Below, piece by piece: positions 37,305 to 45,676 of a stretch of DNA of 64,000 bases; within the stretch, counting starts at the first letter, position 1; each line of letters opens with the position of its first letter. The notes beneath the pieces are model-generated. The model worked only from the letters and a program-made list of their open reading frames with translations. It did not search any database and was not told where the DNA came from. Source of the stretch: Imperialibacter roseus (GTDB lineage Bacteria; Bacteroidota; Bacteroidia; Cytophagales; Cyclobacteriaceae); contig NZ_CP136051.1 of assembly GCF_032999765.1 (NCBI RefSeq), positions 968,417 through 1,032,416 on the forward strand, written 5' to 3'. A program made the translations under genes and the position numbers.

Positions 37305-37793
37305 ATGAACATTAAAGAAAAGGAACTTAGCCATGTAAACAAAGAGGGGCAGGCTGCCATGGTGGATGTGGGCGAAAAGAAGGTGACTCGAAGAATGGCT
37401 TCGGCAAGGGCCATTGTTGTGCTTCCTCAAGAGGTGATGTCCCTGTTGAAAGATGGAGAGCTTTGGGGGAAAAAGGGGCCTGTGATTCAAACGGCCATCA
37501 TTGCCGGCACTATGGGGGCCAAAAGGACAGGGGAACTCATACCCATGTGTCATCCGTTAGGTCTGGAGAGTTGTTCATTTGATACGGAATGGAAGGGCAA
37601 TGAGCTCACCATTCAGTGCACTACGAAGATTGAGAGTAAGACAGGTGTTGAAATGGAGGCTTTAACCGGGGCGTCAGTGGCGGCACTAACGATTTATGAT
37701 ATGTGCAAAGCTCTTTCGCACGACATTGTCATTAAAGAAATCAAACTACTGGAGAAGCGTGGAGGAAAAAGCGATTTCAAAAGAGAAGCATAG
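37305..37793 (+). CDS. moaC: Cyclic pyranopterin monophosphate synthase
   Basis: 162 residues. MoaC makes cPMP from the MoaA product in molybdenum-cofactor synthesis. HVNKEGQAAMVDVGEKKVTRRMASA, KKGPVIQTAIIAGTMGAKRTGELIPMCHPLGL and TGVEMEALTGASVAALTIYDMCKAL are canonical; M-C-H-P-L holds catalytic residues. The mobA-like gene starts inside its 3' end in another frame, so the two are co-transcribed and probably translationally coupled. A TATCTTTA box at 37261-37268 resembles a -7 element. Confidence 0.96.
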   Translation: MNIKEKELSHVNKEGQAAMVDVGEKKVTRRMASARAIVVLPQEVMSLLKDGELWGKKGPVIQTAIIAGTMGAKRTGELIPMCHPLGLESCSFDTEWKGNELTIQCTTKIESKTGVEMEALTGASVAALTIYDMCKALSHDIVIKEIKLLEKRGGKSDFKREA

Positions 37794-38931
37794 CAAACAT
37801 GCCAAGTTGGCCAAGCCAATGGGCGGCAGCTATCACCGCCAGGAATGGGCCATATTGGGAACTCCTTGTGGAGAAATCAGGAAGCTGGTCGGCAGCTTAT
37901 GCGCTGCTTTGGGTGAGAAATGGAAGCTGGCCTATCTTGATGAAGACCATAAGGCCTCAGAAGAGGAGTATAGCCACTCTATGCTGAGCGGGCATGCATT
38001 TCTGGAGGCAACCAATAAAATCAACTATTTTCGGTTCGACCACGCAACAGCCCCCTCTTCCTTTGAAGCAAAAGCTATTTTCAATCCACTCGATGCTGTT
38101 TTCATCAACGGAAACCATTTTGCGGCCTCCAGACAAATTGTAGTGATCGATCCACGAAAGGATGTGGTAAAGAAGATGGACCGGCTGACTAATATTTCCC
38201 TTGTGCTGATGACGGAAGGGCAAACACAGATCCCGGAGGAGGTGCAGTCCCGAATGAATCCAGGCACGCCGGTTATTTCAATTGCCGACACGCAAAGGAT
38301 TATTAACTGGATGGCTTCGCAGCTCGAGCTTTCTGTTGCACCCGTCAAGGGACTTGTGCTGGCTGGTGGCAAAAGCCAGCGAATGGAAGCTGACAAAGGG
38401 CTCATTTTTTACCATGGAAAGCCACAACGGGAGTACATGTATGATTTGCTGAGTGCAGCAGGCATTCAGCCTCACCTTTCTATCAGAACCGATCAGACCT
38501 ACTCTGTTTCCGAGGAGGCAAATACGGTGATGGATCGTTTTTTAGGTCTTGGGCCTTATGGCGCCATTTTGTCGGCTTTGATGAGCGACCCGAATGCGGC
38601 CTGGCTTAGCGTAGCTTGCGATTTACCACTTTTGGCGAAGGAACACATTGACCTGTTGCTACAGTACCGAAACCCTTCAAAGGTAGCAACGGCTTTTTAT
38701 AACCCCGAGACCGACTTCCCGGAACCGTTGATCACCGTTTGGGAACCAAAGGCCTACCAGGTTTTACTTAACTACCTTGCCCAGGGTTATTCATGCCCCA
38801 GAAAGGTTTTGATTAATTCGGATATTGAGTTGGTGAATGTGGTAGACCATGCATTTATGATGAACGCCAATACTCCAGACGAAAAAGACAAAGCGCTGAA
38901 CCTTATTGCCGCCTCAGCCAAATTCAACTGA
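37759..38931 (+). CDS. MobA-like nucleotidyltransferase with N-terminal extra domain
   Basis: About 390 residues if started at the GTG at 37759, which overlaps moaC by 35 nt. An ATG at 37819 is the next choice but would drop the conserved KHAKLAKP segment. Residues ~1-210 contain HRQEWAILGTPCGEIRKLVGSLC, resembling a MobB-like P-loop domain with the Lys-Ser/Thr lost. Residues ~215-390 have VKGLVLAGGKSQRMEADKGLIFY, the MobA GTP-binding signature, then ACDLPLLAKEHID. MobA attaches GMP to molybdopterin. This two-domain layout recurs in Bacteroidetes (recollection). The N-domain's role is unknown. Confidence 0.82.
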   Translation: MEEKAISKEKHSKHAKLAKPMGGSYHRQEWAILGTPCGEIRKLVGSLCAALGEKWKLAYLDEDHKASEEEYSHSMLSGHAFLEATNKINYFRFDHATAPSSFEAKAIFNPLDAVFINGNHFAASRQIVVIDPRKDVVKKMDRLTNISLVLMTEGQTQIPEEVQSRMNPGTPVISIADTQRIINWMASQLELSVAPVKGLVLAGGKSQRMEADKGLIFYHGKPQREYMYDLLSAAGIQPHLSIRTDQTYSVSEEANTVMDRFLGLGPYGAILSALMSDPNAAWLSVACDLPLLAKEHIDLLLQYRNPSKVATAFYNPETDFPEPLITVWEPKAYQVLLNYLAQGYSCPRKVLINSDIELVNVVDHAFMMNANTPDEKDKALNLIAASAKFN

Positions 38932-39068
38932 GCTGACTAAAAATGGCTTTTCTGGCTATTTAAGGCACTTTCTCAACTAAATTGAATTTTTTTTCTCTCA
39001 AAGTGAAACAATTTCAGTCAATTGTATGTATATACATATAAGTACAAACATTTAAATTAATATATACA

Positions 39069-39611
39069 ATGGAAACACAAACTCTGACCCAATGGAACCT
39101 TGATACTATGCACTCTGAACTTCAGTTCAAGGTGAAGCACCTGGTTATTTCAACAGTGACCGGTTCATTCAAAAACTTCAATGTGGAGGTAGCCACAGAA
39201 GGCGACGATTTTTCAACAGCACAAATAAAGCTGACTGCCGATGTGAGCTCAATTGATACCGGCAATGAGCAAAGAGACGGACACCTCAAAAGCGACGACT
39301 TTTTTAATGCTGAGAAATTCCCTGCGTTGACTTTCGAAAGCACTGGCATCAAAAAAGTTGATGAGGAAAACTTTATTCTTTCAGGAAACCTTACAATCCG
39401 TGACATTACCAAGCCAGTAGACTTGAATGTGGTGCTCGGAGGTATAGCTGTTGACCCTTATGGCAACACTAAAGCGGGTTTTGAGGTAGAAGGGAAAGTG
39501 AACAGAAAGGAATTTGACCTTAAGTGGAATGGCGTTACCGAAGCTGGTAGCGTTGTGGTAGCCGATGTTGTTAAAATCCTGGGAAATATTCAGGTAGCAA
39601 AGGCACAGTAA
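39069..39611 (+). CDS. YceI family protein
   Basis: 180 residues. TLTQWNLDTMHSELQFKVKHLVISTVTGSFKNFNVEV is the opening beta strands of a YceI lipocalin-like barrel. IDTGNEQRDGHLKSDDFFNAEKFPALTFESTGI and GNLTIRDITKPVDLNVVLGGI are the family signatures. YceI proteins bind isoprenoid-type lipids in a hydrophobic pocket. There is no signal peptide, so this is a cytoplasmic version. Followed by a strong terminator. Single gene. Confidence 0.92.
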   Translation: METQTLTQWNLDTMHSELQFKVKHLVISTVTGSFKNFNVEVATEGDDFSTAQIKLTADVSSIDTGNEQRDGHLKSDDFFNAEKFPALTFESTGIKKVDEENFILSGNLTIRDITKPVDLNVVLGGIAVDPYGNTKAGFEVEGKVNRKEFDLKWNGVTEAGSVVVADVVKILGNIQVAKAQ

Positions 39612-39635
39612 GCATATTTCAACCAATCGTAGGCG

Positions 39636-39664
39636 AAAGTCTCTCATTAGTGAGAGACTTTTTT
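39636..39664 (+). terminator. Terminator of YceI gene
   Basis: AAAGTCTCTCA-TTAG-TGAGAGACTTT, an 11-bp perfect stem followed by T6. It begins 25 bp after the stop codon. Confidence 0.92.
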
Positions 39665-39763
39665 GTTGATTTTTACAGCGAAAGGTACTCTTTTATCGAA
39701 CATGCCGGCTTTCTTTTCCCCCAGCTAATGCCTACATTCAAATTTGAGTTAGTTATAGCTTAA

Positions 39764-40354
39764 GTGAATCGCCTGGTAAAAATTGTACTTATTTTTCTTA
39801 TCGGAGTAGTCCTGCTATTCCAGAGTGCTTGCCGTGACAAAGAATCACCCAAAGAAACGGGCAATCTTTGGCAGGCAATAGAAGAAGCCAAGGAACTCAG
39901 TATTTTCGAAAACGCTATTATTGTTGCCGGACTCCAGCCACTATTCGAAGAACAGGGGCCATACACGGTTTTTGCGCCCACCAACGAGGCCATGCTGATT
40001 TTTTTTGAAGAATTTGGCTTTACAGAAGGTCTTGCCAACTTAAGCCCTCAGGATTTACAAATTGTAGTGCTGTATCATGTTGTTGATGACCGGTTATTTC
40101 TGAAAAACTTCGATGAAGAGCTTGGCTACCCGACATTATTCAATGGTTTTGAGGCTTTTATAGCACGATTGAATAGTGATGTGTCGATTAACGGAGTATC
40201 AAATGTTATCGTTGGCGATTTTGAAGCCTCAAACGGCGTTCTTCATATAGTTGATCACACCTTTTTTATTAAAGCTTCCGATGGTTCTATAGGCATACCC
40301 GGTGCCGATGGCGGGGGTGTGGGAGGAAATAACCCTAATCGCAGGGGCCCTTAA
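39764..40354 (+). CDS. Fasciclin-domain lipoprotein
   Basis: 196 residues from a GTG at 39764. The leader (MNRLVKIVLIFLIGVVLLFQSAC) ends in a lipobox-like Q-S-A-C. The rest is one fasciclin (FAS1) domain: LWQAIEEAKELSIFENAIIVAG, GPYTVFAPTNEAMLIF and LYHVVDDRLFLKN, then GDFEASNGVLHIVDHTFF. The H2 motif is reduced to V-L-H-I-V-D. FAS1 domains mediate surface adhesion. A Gly-rich tail (GADGGGVGGNNPNRRGP) ends it. Its stop lies one base from the stop of the convergent TerB-like gene. Confidence 0.85.
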   Translation: MNRLVKIVLIFLIGVVLLFQSACRDKESPKETGNLWQAIEEAKELSIFENAIIVAGLQPLFEEQGPYTVFAPTNEAMLIFFEEFGFTEGLANLSPQDLQIVVLYHVVDDRLFLKNFDEELGYPTLFNGFEAFIARLNSDVSINGVSNVIVGDFEASNGVLHIVDHTFFIKASDGSIGIPGADGGGVGGNNPNRRGP

Positions 40355-40355
40355 G

Positions 40356-40757
40356 TTATTTCTTGATCAGGTATTTCTGAGCCAGTTGTCTCAGGAACTT
40401 TTTGCTTGTGCTGATTTCCGGGTCTGCATAAGTAAACTGTGATAGTTCGGCAATTACACCAGGCAGATACCCAAGTTTAAGAGCTATTTTTTCGCAAAAC
40501 TCGATTTCGCTGGTGAAGACTTTGCCATCTACCTTCATTAACTGCACAATGTTCAGGAGGTAGTCGAGCCTGTCATCCTCATCAACACCCTCCAGTGTAG
40601 GCATTGGCTTTGGGTGATCAATCAGCGTTTCTATCTGATCCTTTGACAAGCCATTGAGGGCGCCTATGTAGTGAATCAGTTTTGATTCAGACGGGGCTAC
40701 GTATTTATCTACCCTCGATAAATGAACCAAAACGCTTAGTTGATCAACAACATCCAT
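40356..40757 (-). CDS. TerB-like protein
   Basis: 133 residues, all helical. VVDQLSVLVHLSRVDKYVAPSESKLIHYIG and LDYLLNIVQLMKVDGKVFTSEIEFCEKIALKLG contain the repeated D-x-x-V-x-x-x-E pattern of TerB-like (tellurite-resistance-type) helical domains. Metal binding is the family suggestion. No other ter genes are here, so tellurite resistance is not implied. It converges on the fasciclin gene with one base between stops. Confidence 0.75.
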   Translation of the reverse strand: MDVVDQLSVLVHLSRVDKYVAPSESKLIHYIGALNGLSKDQIETLIDHPKPMPTLEGVDEDDRLDYLLNIVQLMKVDGKVFTSEIEFCEKIALKLGYLPGVIAELSQFTYADPEISTSKKFLRQLAQKYLIKK

Positions 40758-41014
40758 AAAGCAAAATTAAAAGTATCTGTACTCAGGCCAAAATGATAAA
40801 AAAGTAAAGCTATTTGGTTAGGTTGGCTCAAACTAAAATTACAACTAATTCCTAATTTTCTACCTTTTGCCTTCAAAAAAATGCGCACAGCTAAATCTAG
40901 GGGAGCGGGGATTTTCACTGCAAACGCAGTTCGCTAAAGGATGAAAACTTATCCAATTAGTTTTTCTCATTCCTCAATCGCAAGAAAGATTTCTTTAAAA
41001 AATTCCCTGATGTC

Positions 41015-41045
41015 TTGCGGCGTAATTCTTCGGCTACTACATTAG
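41015..41045 (+). promoter_or_regulatory. Promoter of the trp operon
   Basis: TTG (41015-41017), exactly 20 nt, TACATTAG (41038-41045). This has the same spacing and TTAG variant as the pdhB promoter. Transcription would start close to 41050, only a few nucleotides before the leader-peptide ATG at 41054. Confidence 0.6.
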
Positions 41046-41053
41046 CGTCCGTT

Positions 41054-41113
41054 ATGACAAAAGCAAGCGCTCGTATGATCTGGTGGTGGCACAATTCGAC
41101 ATTCGAATCGTGA
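41054..41113 (+). CDS. trpL: trp operon leader peptide with three tandem Trp codons
   Basis: A 19-codon ORF, MTKASARMIWWWHNSTFES, with TGG TGG TGG at 41081-41089 and stop TGA at 41111-41113. It lies 62 bp before trpE and just before a terminator. Three consecutive Trp codons in a short ORF directly upstream of a trp operon is the mark of ribosome-mediated attenuation. Ribosome stalling here at low Trp-tRNA would block the protector hairpin and favour the antiterminator. The predicted transcription start is so close that the mRNA is leaderless or nearly so. No clear Shine-Dalgarno sequence. Confidence 0.88.
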   Translation: MTKASARMIWWWHNSTFES

Positions 41114-41167
41114 ACCGGTAGATTTTATGATCTTGAAAAAAGGGCCTGTTCACGCAGGCCCTTTTTT
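41090..41167 (+). promoter_or_regulatory. trp attenuator: protector, antiterminator and terminator hairpins
   Basis: Protector 1:2: CACAATTCGA (41090-41099) with TCGAATCGTG (41103-41112), one mismatch, starting right after the Trp codons. Antiterminator 2:3: CGTGAAC (41109-41115) with GTTCACG (41148-41154), extended by GG:CC, a U-G pair and UUUU:AAAA after a small internal loop. Terminator 3:4: AAAAAAGGGCCTG (41136-41148) with CAGGCCCTTTTTT (41155-41167), a perfect 13-bp stem. Pairings 1:2 and 2:3 are exclusive, as are 2:3 and 3:4. trpE starts 9 bp after the terminator. Confidence 0.85.
41136..41167 (+). terminator. Attenuator terminator before trpE
   Basis: AAAAAAGGGCCTG-TTCACG-CAGGCCCTTTTTT, a 13-bp perfect stem ending in six T. 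There is no upstream gene on this strand whose end it would serve other than the leader peptide. Confidence 0.93.
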
Positions 41168-41175
41168 GTTGCACC

Positions 41176-42594
41176 ATGAACCAAATTTTTATGTATCACA
41201 TCAGGCAAACATCCAAAAAACTGCTGGCAGATACCCACACTCCAGTGAGTATTTATCTGAGACTGAGAGACAAGTACCCGAACACGTTTCTGCTTGAAAG
41301 CTCTGATTATCATGGACAGGAAAACAGCATGTCTTTTATCTGCTGCCAGCCCATGGCTTCTATGACGCTGAGAGGCAGGGAGTTTTCATCCGAATTTCCA
41401 GACAACAGCGTGGACAACCATTCGTTAGGCGACGCTGGCAAGCTTACCGAACTGATGAGTGCCTTCATGGGCAAGTTTGATATTAAAGAAGAGGCTGGTG
41501 TCAAGTTCTCTGTGGCAGGTCTGTTTGGCTACCTGGCCTACGATGCTGTACAACGGTTCGAGGACATTAAGTTCGACTCATCCAAAAACGACCAATTCCA
41601 TATACCTGACATGCATTATTCGCTTTTCAGGTATGTGATTGCGATCGACCATTTCAAGAATGACCTGTTTATTGTCGAAAATCAGATCGACGGTCAGACA
41701 TCCAGTATCGATGAAATGGTAAGCCTGATCACTAGTCGCAATGTGCCTACTTTTCATTTTAGCATTAAGAACGGAGAGGAATCGAACTTTACAGATGCGG
41801 AGTTTTTGGAGATTGTGAAAAAAGGAATACATCATTGCCAGGTGGGTGATGTGTTTCAAATCGTGCTTTCCCGCAGGTTTCAGTCTTCCTTCGAAGGCGA
41901 TGAGTTTCAGGTGTATCGTGCCCTCCGCTCCATTAATCCTTCTCCTTATTTATTCTATTTTGACTACGGCAACTTCAAGATTTTCGGTTCTTCGCCTGAG
42001 GCACAGATAGTGATAAAAGACGGTGAAGCTACTATTTATCCTATAGCGGGCACTTTCCGAAGAACCGGCAACGACCAGTCGGATGCGGAGCTGGCCAAGA
42101 AGCTTTATGAAGACCCCAAAGAGGACTCGGAGCACGTGATGTTGGTGGATTTGGCGAGAAACGATTTGAGCAAAAGCAGCGATGCCGTGAAAGTCGAGAC
42201 CTACAAAGAGATTCAATATTACTCTCATGTGATTCACCTGGTTTCGAAGGTGTCGGGCAAGCTGAAAAAAGGCACCTCTCCGCTGGAAATGGTAGGCAGT
42301 ACTTTCCCGGCGGGCACTTTGTCGGGTGCGCCAAAGCACATGGCCATGCAATTGATTGATAAGTATGAGGCAGTAAAAAGAGGCTACTATGGTGGTGCAA
42401 TCGGCTACCTGGGACTCAATGGTGACTTTAATCATGCCATTATGATCCGATCCTTTCTCAGCCAGGACAATACGTTGTTCTACCAGGCGGGGGCGGGAAT
42501 TGTGGCCAAGTCGACGCCGGAAAGTGAAGTGCAGGAGGTGTATAATAAATTGGCGGCATTAAAATCGGCGCTGGAGTTGGCGCAGCAAATATGA
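41176..42594 (+). CDS. trpE: Anthranilate synthase component I
   Basis: 472 residues. With TrpG it makes anthranilate from chorismate and glutamine, the committed step to tryptophan. The chorismate-binding half has FQIVLSRRF, INPSPYLFYFDYGNFKIFGSSPEAQI and PIAGTFRRTGNDQSD. It also has EHVMLVDLARNDLSKSS and GTLSGAPKHMAMQLIDKYE. The N-terminal LLESSDYHGQENSMSFIC covers the Leu-Glu-Ser feedback site for tryptophan, so allosteric control is likely. An in-frame ATG at 41191 is an alternative start. First structural gene after the attenuator. Confidence 0.96.
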   Translation: MNQIFMYHIRQTSKKLLADTHTPVSIYLRLRDKYPNTFLLESSDYHGQENSMSFICCQPMASMTLRGREFSSEFPDNSVDNHSLGDAGKLTELMSAFMGKFDIKEEAGVKFSVAGLFGYLAYDAVQRFEDIKFDSSKNDQFHIPDMHYSLFRYVIAIDHFKNDLFIVENQIDGQTSSIDEMVSLITSRNVPTFHFSIKNGEESNFTDAEFLEIVKKGIHHCQVGDVFQIVLSRRFQSSFEGDEFQVYRALRSINPSPYLFYFDYGNFKIFGSSPEAQIVIKDGEATIYPIAGTFRRTGNDQSDAELAKKLYEDPKEDSEHVMLVDLARNDLSKSSDAVKVETYKEIQYYSHVIHLVSKVSGKLKKGTSPLEMVGSTFPAGTLSGAPKHMAMQLIDKYEAVKRGYYGGAIGYLGLNGDFNHAIMIRSFLSQDNTLFYQAGAGIVAKSTPESEVQEVYNKLAALKSALELAQQI

Positions 42595-43166
42595 AGATCC
42601 TGGTATTAGACAATTACGATTCATTCACCTATAACCTGGTTCACATACTGGTGGAACTTGGGTATGGTGACACCACTGATGTGTTCAGAAATGACAAAAT
42701 TAGCCTGGAAGAGGTAGAGAAATACGATAAGATACTGCTATCACCTGGCCCTGGTCTGCCAAAGGACGCCGGCATTATGCCAGAGCTTCTGAAGAAATAT
42801 TCGCCAACGAAAAGCATTCTGGGCGTTTGTTTGGGGCACCAAGCTATTGGCGAAGCCTTCGGAGGGGAGCTGTTCAACATGCCGGTTGTGTTGCACGGCG
42901 TAGCGAACGACACCATCAGAACCGGTGTAGAGGATGCCCTGTTCGAAGGGTTGCCTGATAGTTTTAGGGTGTGCAGGTACCACTCATGGTCGGTGGTGGC
43001 AGAAAACCTGCCGGCAGAATTGCTGGTGACGTCAAAGGATGCGGAGGGAAATATTATGTCGATGCGTCACAAACAGTACAGCGTAAGAGGTGTGCAGTTT
43101 CACCCTGAGTCGATTCTGACCGAGCATGGAAAAAAAATGATTAATAACTGGGTAACAAAATGTTAG
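42591..43166 (+). CDS. trpG: Anthranilate synthase component II (glutamine amidotransferase)
   Basis: 191 residues, overlapping trpE by 4 nt (ATGA). LVLDNYDSFTYNLVHILVELG opens it. The nucleophile Cys is in ILGVCLGHQAIGEAFGG, with SPGPGLPKDAG before it. His and Glu of the triad are in VRGVQFHPESILTEHG. It supplies ammonia from glutamine to TrpE. Full length. Confidence 0.96.
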   Translation: MKILVLDNYDSFTYNLVHILVELGYGDTTDVFRNDKISLEEVEKYDKILLSPGPGLPKDAGIMPELLKKYSPTKSILGVCLGHQAIGEAFGGELFNMPVVLHGVANDTIRTGVEDALFEGLPDSFRVCRYHSWSVVAENLPAELLVTSKDAEGNIMSMRHKQYSVRGVQFHPESILTEHGKKMINNWVTKC

Positions 43167-43170
43167 TGCA

Positions 43171-44184
43171 ATGAAGGAAGTACTGAACGAACTATTCGAG
43201 TATAAATCGCTGACAAAGGAACGGGCCAGGGAAATACTGGTGAACCTTGCCAAAGGCGAATACAACCCATCGCAAATGGCTGCTTTTCTTACTGTCTTCA
43301 TGATGCGGTCGATTACGGTAGAAGAGCTCGAGGGATTCCGTGACGCTATGCTTGAGCTTTGCATAGCGCTCGACCTTAAAAAATATGACGCCATTGACCT
43401 GTGTGGAACAGGAGGCGATGGTAAGGATACGTTCAACATCTCTACGCTGGCCTCTTTTGTGGTGGCCGGAGCTGGGCAGAATGTGGCCAAACATGGTAAC
43501 AATGGTGTTTCATCTATCTGTGGCTCGTCGAACCTGCTGGCCTATTTTGGCTACGAGTTCACTAACGACAAGGACAAGATTGAGAAGAGTATTGCCGAAA
43601 GTGGCATTTGCTTTTTGCATGCGCCGCTCTTTCATCCAGCCATGAAGAACATAGCACCTATCAGGAAGGAGCTGGGCGTGAAAACCTTCTTCAACATGCT
43701 TGGCCCCATGGTAAATCCGGCTTTTCCCGACAAGCAGCTTGTCGGTGTTTTTAGCCTGGAATTAGCCCGGCTTTACGGCTACCTCTATCAGCGATCGGGT
43801 AAGGAGTTTGTCATCCTTCATTCTTTGGATGGATACGACGAAGTGTCGCTAACTGGTGGGTTTAAAATGATCACCAACCAGGGAGAGAAGGTGCTTCACC
43901 CCGAAGACCTTGGTTTGTCGACCGTGAAGGCTATTGAACTAAAGGGTGGCGAGACAATTGAAGAGTCGGCAGCCATCTTTCTGAAGGTGATCAAAGGCGA
44001 GGGAACCAGGGCTCAGACAGAGGCCGTTTTGGCCAATGCCGGGCTGGCACTTTACGTAGGGAAGCAGCTAAGTTCTGTGAAGGAAGGAGTGCAAATGGCC
44101 AAAGAATCTCTTGAATCTGGCAGGGCTTTCCAAACATTCAGAAACTTAGTTGGCGATTCAAAGATATCTGTAAGTATTTCATAA
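43171..44184 (+). CDS. trpD: Anthranilate phosphoribosyltransferase
   Basis: 337 residues, 4 bp after trpG. The phosphoribosyl-pyrophosphate site is in DLCGTGGDGKDTFNISTLASFVVAG, the TrpD signature. VAKHGNNGVSSICGSSNLLAYFG and the LHAPLFHPAMKNIAPIRKELGVKTFFNMLGPMVNPA segment follow. Family-standard length; it is separate from trpG, not fused. Confidence 0.96.
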   Translation: MKEVLNELFEYKSLTKERAREILVNLAKGEYNPSQMAAFLTVFMMRSITVEELEGFRDAMLELCIALDLKKYDAIDLCGTGGDGKDTFNISTLASFVVAGAGQNVAKHGNNGVSSICGSSNLLAYFGYEFTNDKDKIEKSIAESGICFLHAPLFHPAMKNIAPIRKELGVKTFFNMLGPMVNPAFPDKQLVGVFSLELARLYGYLYQRSGKEFVILHSLDGYDEVSLTGGFKMITNQGEKVLHPEDLGLSTVKAIELKGGETIEESAAIFLKVIKGEGTRAQTEAVLANAGLALYVGKQLSSVKEGVQMAKESLESGRAFQTFRNLVGDSKISVSIS

Positions 44185-44195
44185 TTTTGTAAGCA

Positions 44196-45014
44196 ATGGA
44201 GAATATCCTGGATAAGATTCTTGCCGTAAAAAAGCAGGAAGTAGAGCGACGGAAAGAGTTGTTTCCAGCTAAATTACTGGAAGAGAGCATCTACTTTCCT
44301 TCGCCCACTGTGTCGATGAAAAAGTACCTGCTTCGCCCCGATAAGTCTGGCATCATCGCCGAAATCAAAAGAAAGTCGCCTTCGAAAGGAGTCATCAATC
44401 CCAACGTCTCGGTGGAGCGCATTTCCATAGGCTATATGCAAGCTGGCGCAAGTGGGCTTTCTATCCTTACGGACAGTGAGTTTTTCGGAGGTAAAAATGA
44501 GGACCTGACCACCGCAAGAAACTTCAACTTTTGCCCCATTCTCCGCAAGGACTTTATCATCGATGAATATCAAATCATTGAAGCCAAGTCAATTGGCGCT
44601 GACGTGATACTGCTGATAGCTGCTGCCTTGCCACCAAAACGATTGAAAGGCTTGGCTCAGTTTGCAAAGTCGCTCGGGCTGGAGGTGCTGATGGAAGTGC
44701 ACAATGAGGAAGAGCTGCTCAATAACATTCATCCCGAGCTGGATATTGTCGGAGTGAACAACAGGGATCTGAAGCGATTTGTGACAGATATCAATATCAG
44801 CAAGGAACTAGTCGCAAAAATTCCTGAAGACTATGTGAAGATTTCGGAAAGCGGAATAAATGATCCGGCCGTTATGCTCGAATTAAAAGAATGTGGCTTT
44901 GAAGGATTCCTGATCGGTGAGCAATTTATGAAAGAAAGCAGGCCTGAGTTGGGAGCGAAGCATTTTATTGAGCGCTTTCATTTTCTGGAGAAAACCAAAA
45001 CCCAAACGGTTTAA
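44196..45014 (+). CDS. trpC: Indole-3-glycerol-phosphate synthase
   Basis: 272 residues, 11 bp after trpD. A TIM barrel with IIAEIKRKSPSKGVINP (catalytic Lys and the Glu-x-Lys start), LSILTDSEFFGGKNEDL and PILRKDFIIDEYQI. It also has GVNNRDLKRFVTDI and KISESGINDPAVM. It converts CdRP to indole-3-glycerol phosphate. Not fused to TrpF. Confidence 0.95.
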   Translation: MENILDKILAVKKQEVERRKELFPAKLLEESIYFPSPTVSMKKYLLRPDKSGIIAEIKRKSPSKGVINPNVSVERISIGYMQAGASGLSILTDSEFFGGKNEDLTTARNFNFCPILRKDFIIDEYQIIEAKSIGADVILLIAAALPPKRLKGLAQFAKSLGLEVLMEVHNEEELLNNIHPELDIVGVNNRDLKRFVTDINISKELVAKIPEDYVKISESGINDPAVMLELKECGFEGFLIGEQFMKESRPELGAKHFIERFHFLEKTKTQTV

Positions 45015-45019
45015 TACAT

Positions 45020-45676
45020 ATGGCTAACCAACGTCTGCATTTGAAAGTGTGCGGGATGAAATTTCCTGACAACATCAAGAGGTTGAAAGAAGTGGAACCT
45101 GACTTCATGGGGATGATTTTTTTCTCAAAATCTCCCCGGTTCGTTGGTAGCGAATTGTTGTTTACCGGCACAAGCATATTTCCTCCGGGAGCAAAAAAGG
45201 TAGGAGTGTTTGTGAATGCCCCTCTTTGGGATATTGTGAAAGTGGTGGAGGAATACAAGCTGGAGTATGTGCAGCTTCATGGCGAAGAGTTTCCGCAGTA
45301 TTGTGTTGAGCTAAGGAAAAAAGGAATGAAGGTGATCAAGGCCTTTCAAGTAAGTAATTCCTTCGATTTTAAGAAAGTGGAGGCGTTTGAGGGGTGTATC
45401 GACTATGCTCTTTTTGACACCAAAACGCCTAACTACGGAGGGTCGGGTGAGAAATTTGATTGGACTTTGCTCAATTCCTACAAGCTAAGCATTCCCTTTT
45501 TTCTGAGCGGCGGCATTAGTCTGGAGGATATAGATGAGATAGAGCAGCTGGACTTGCCCAAGCTGTTCGGTATTGACGTAAACAGCAGGTTTGAAGTTTC
45601 GCCCGGATTGAAAGACATTGACAAGCTGCTGGCACTGAAGAAGAGAATGGGAAAAATGAAAAAGGAGACAATGTGA
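45020..45676 (+). CDS. trpF: Phosphoribosylanthranilate isomerase
   Basis: 218 residues, 5 bp after trp[17 protein letters not shown] carries the catalytic Cys in K-V-C-G-M, and [20 protein letters not shown] the catalytic Asp region. [13 protein letters not shown] and [20 protein letters not shown] complete the phosphate-binding loops. Its stop overlaps the trpB start (TGATG). Confidence 0.94.
   Translation: MANQRLHLKVCGMKFPDNIKRLKEVEPDFMGMIFFSKSPRFVGSELLFTGTSIFPPGAKKVGVFVNAPLWDIVKVVEEYKLEYVQLHGEEFPQYCVELRKKGMKVIKAFQVSNSFDFKKVEAFEGCIDYALFDTKTPNYGGSGEKFDWTLLNSYKLSIPFFLSGGISLEDIDEIEQLDLPKLFGIDVNSRFEVSPGLKDIDKLLALKKRMGKMKKETM

Noticed and set aside
40356..40757. A tellurite-resistance function for the TerB-like protein.
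   Set aside because: No other ter genes are adjacent; the fold alone does not support it.
41136..41167. A simple terminator of an upstream gene.
   Set aside because: There is no upstream gene on this strand other than the leader peptide, and alternative pairing with 41109-41115 points to attenuation.
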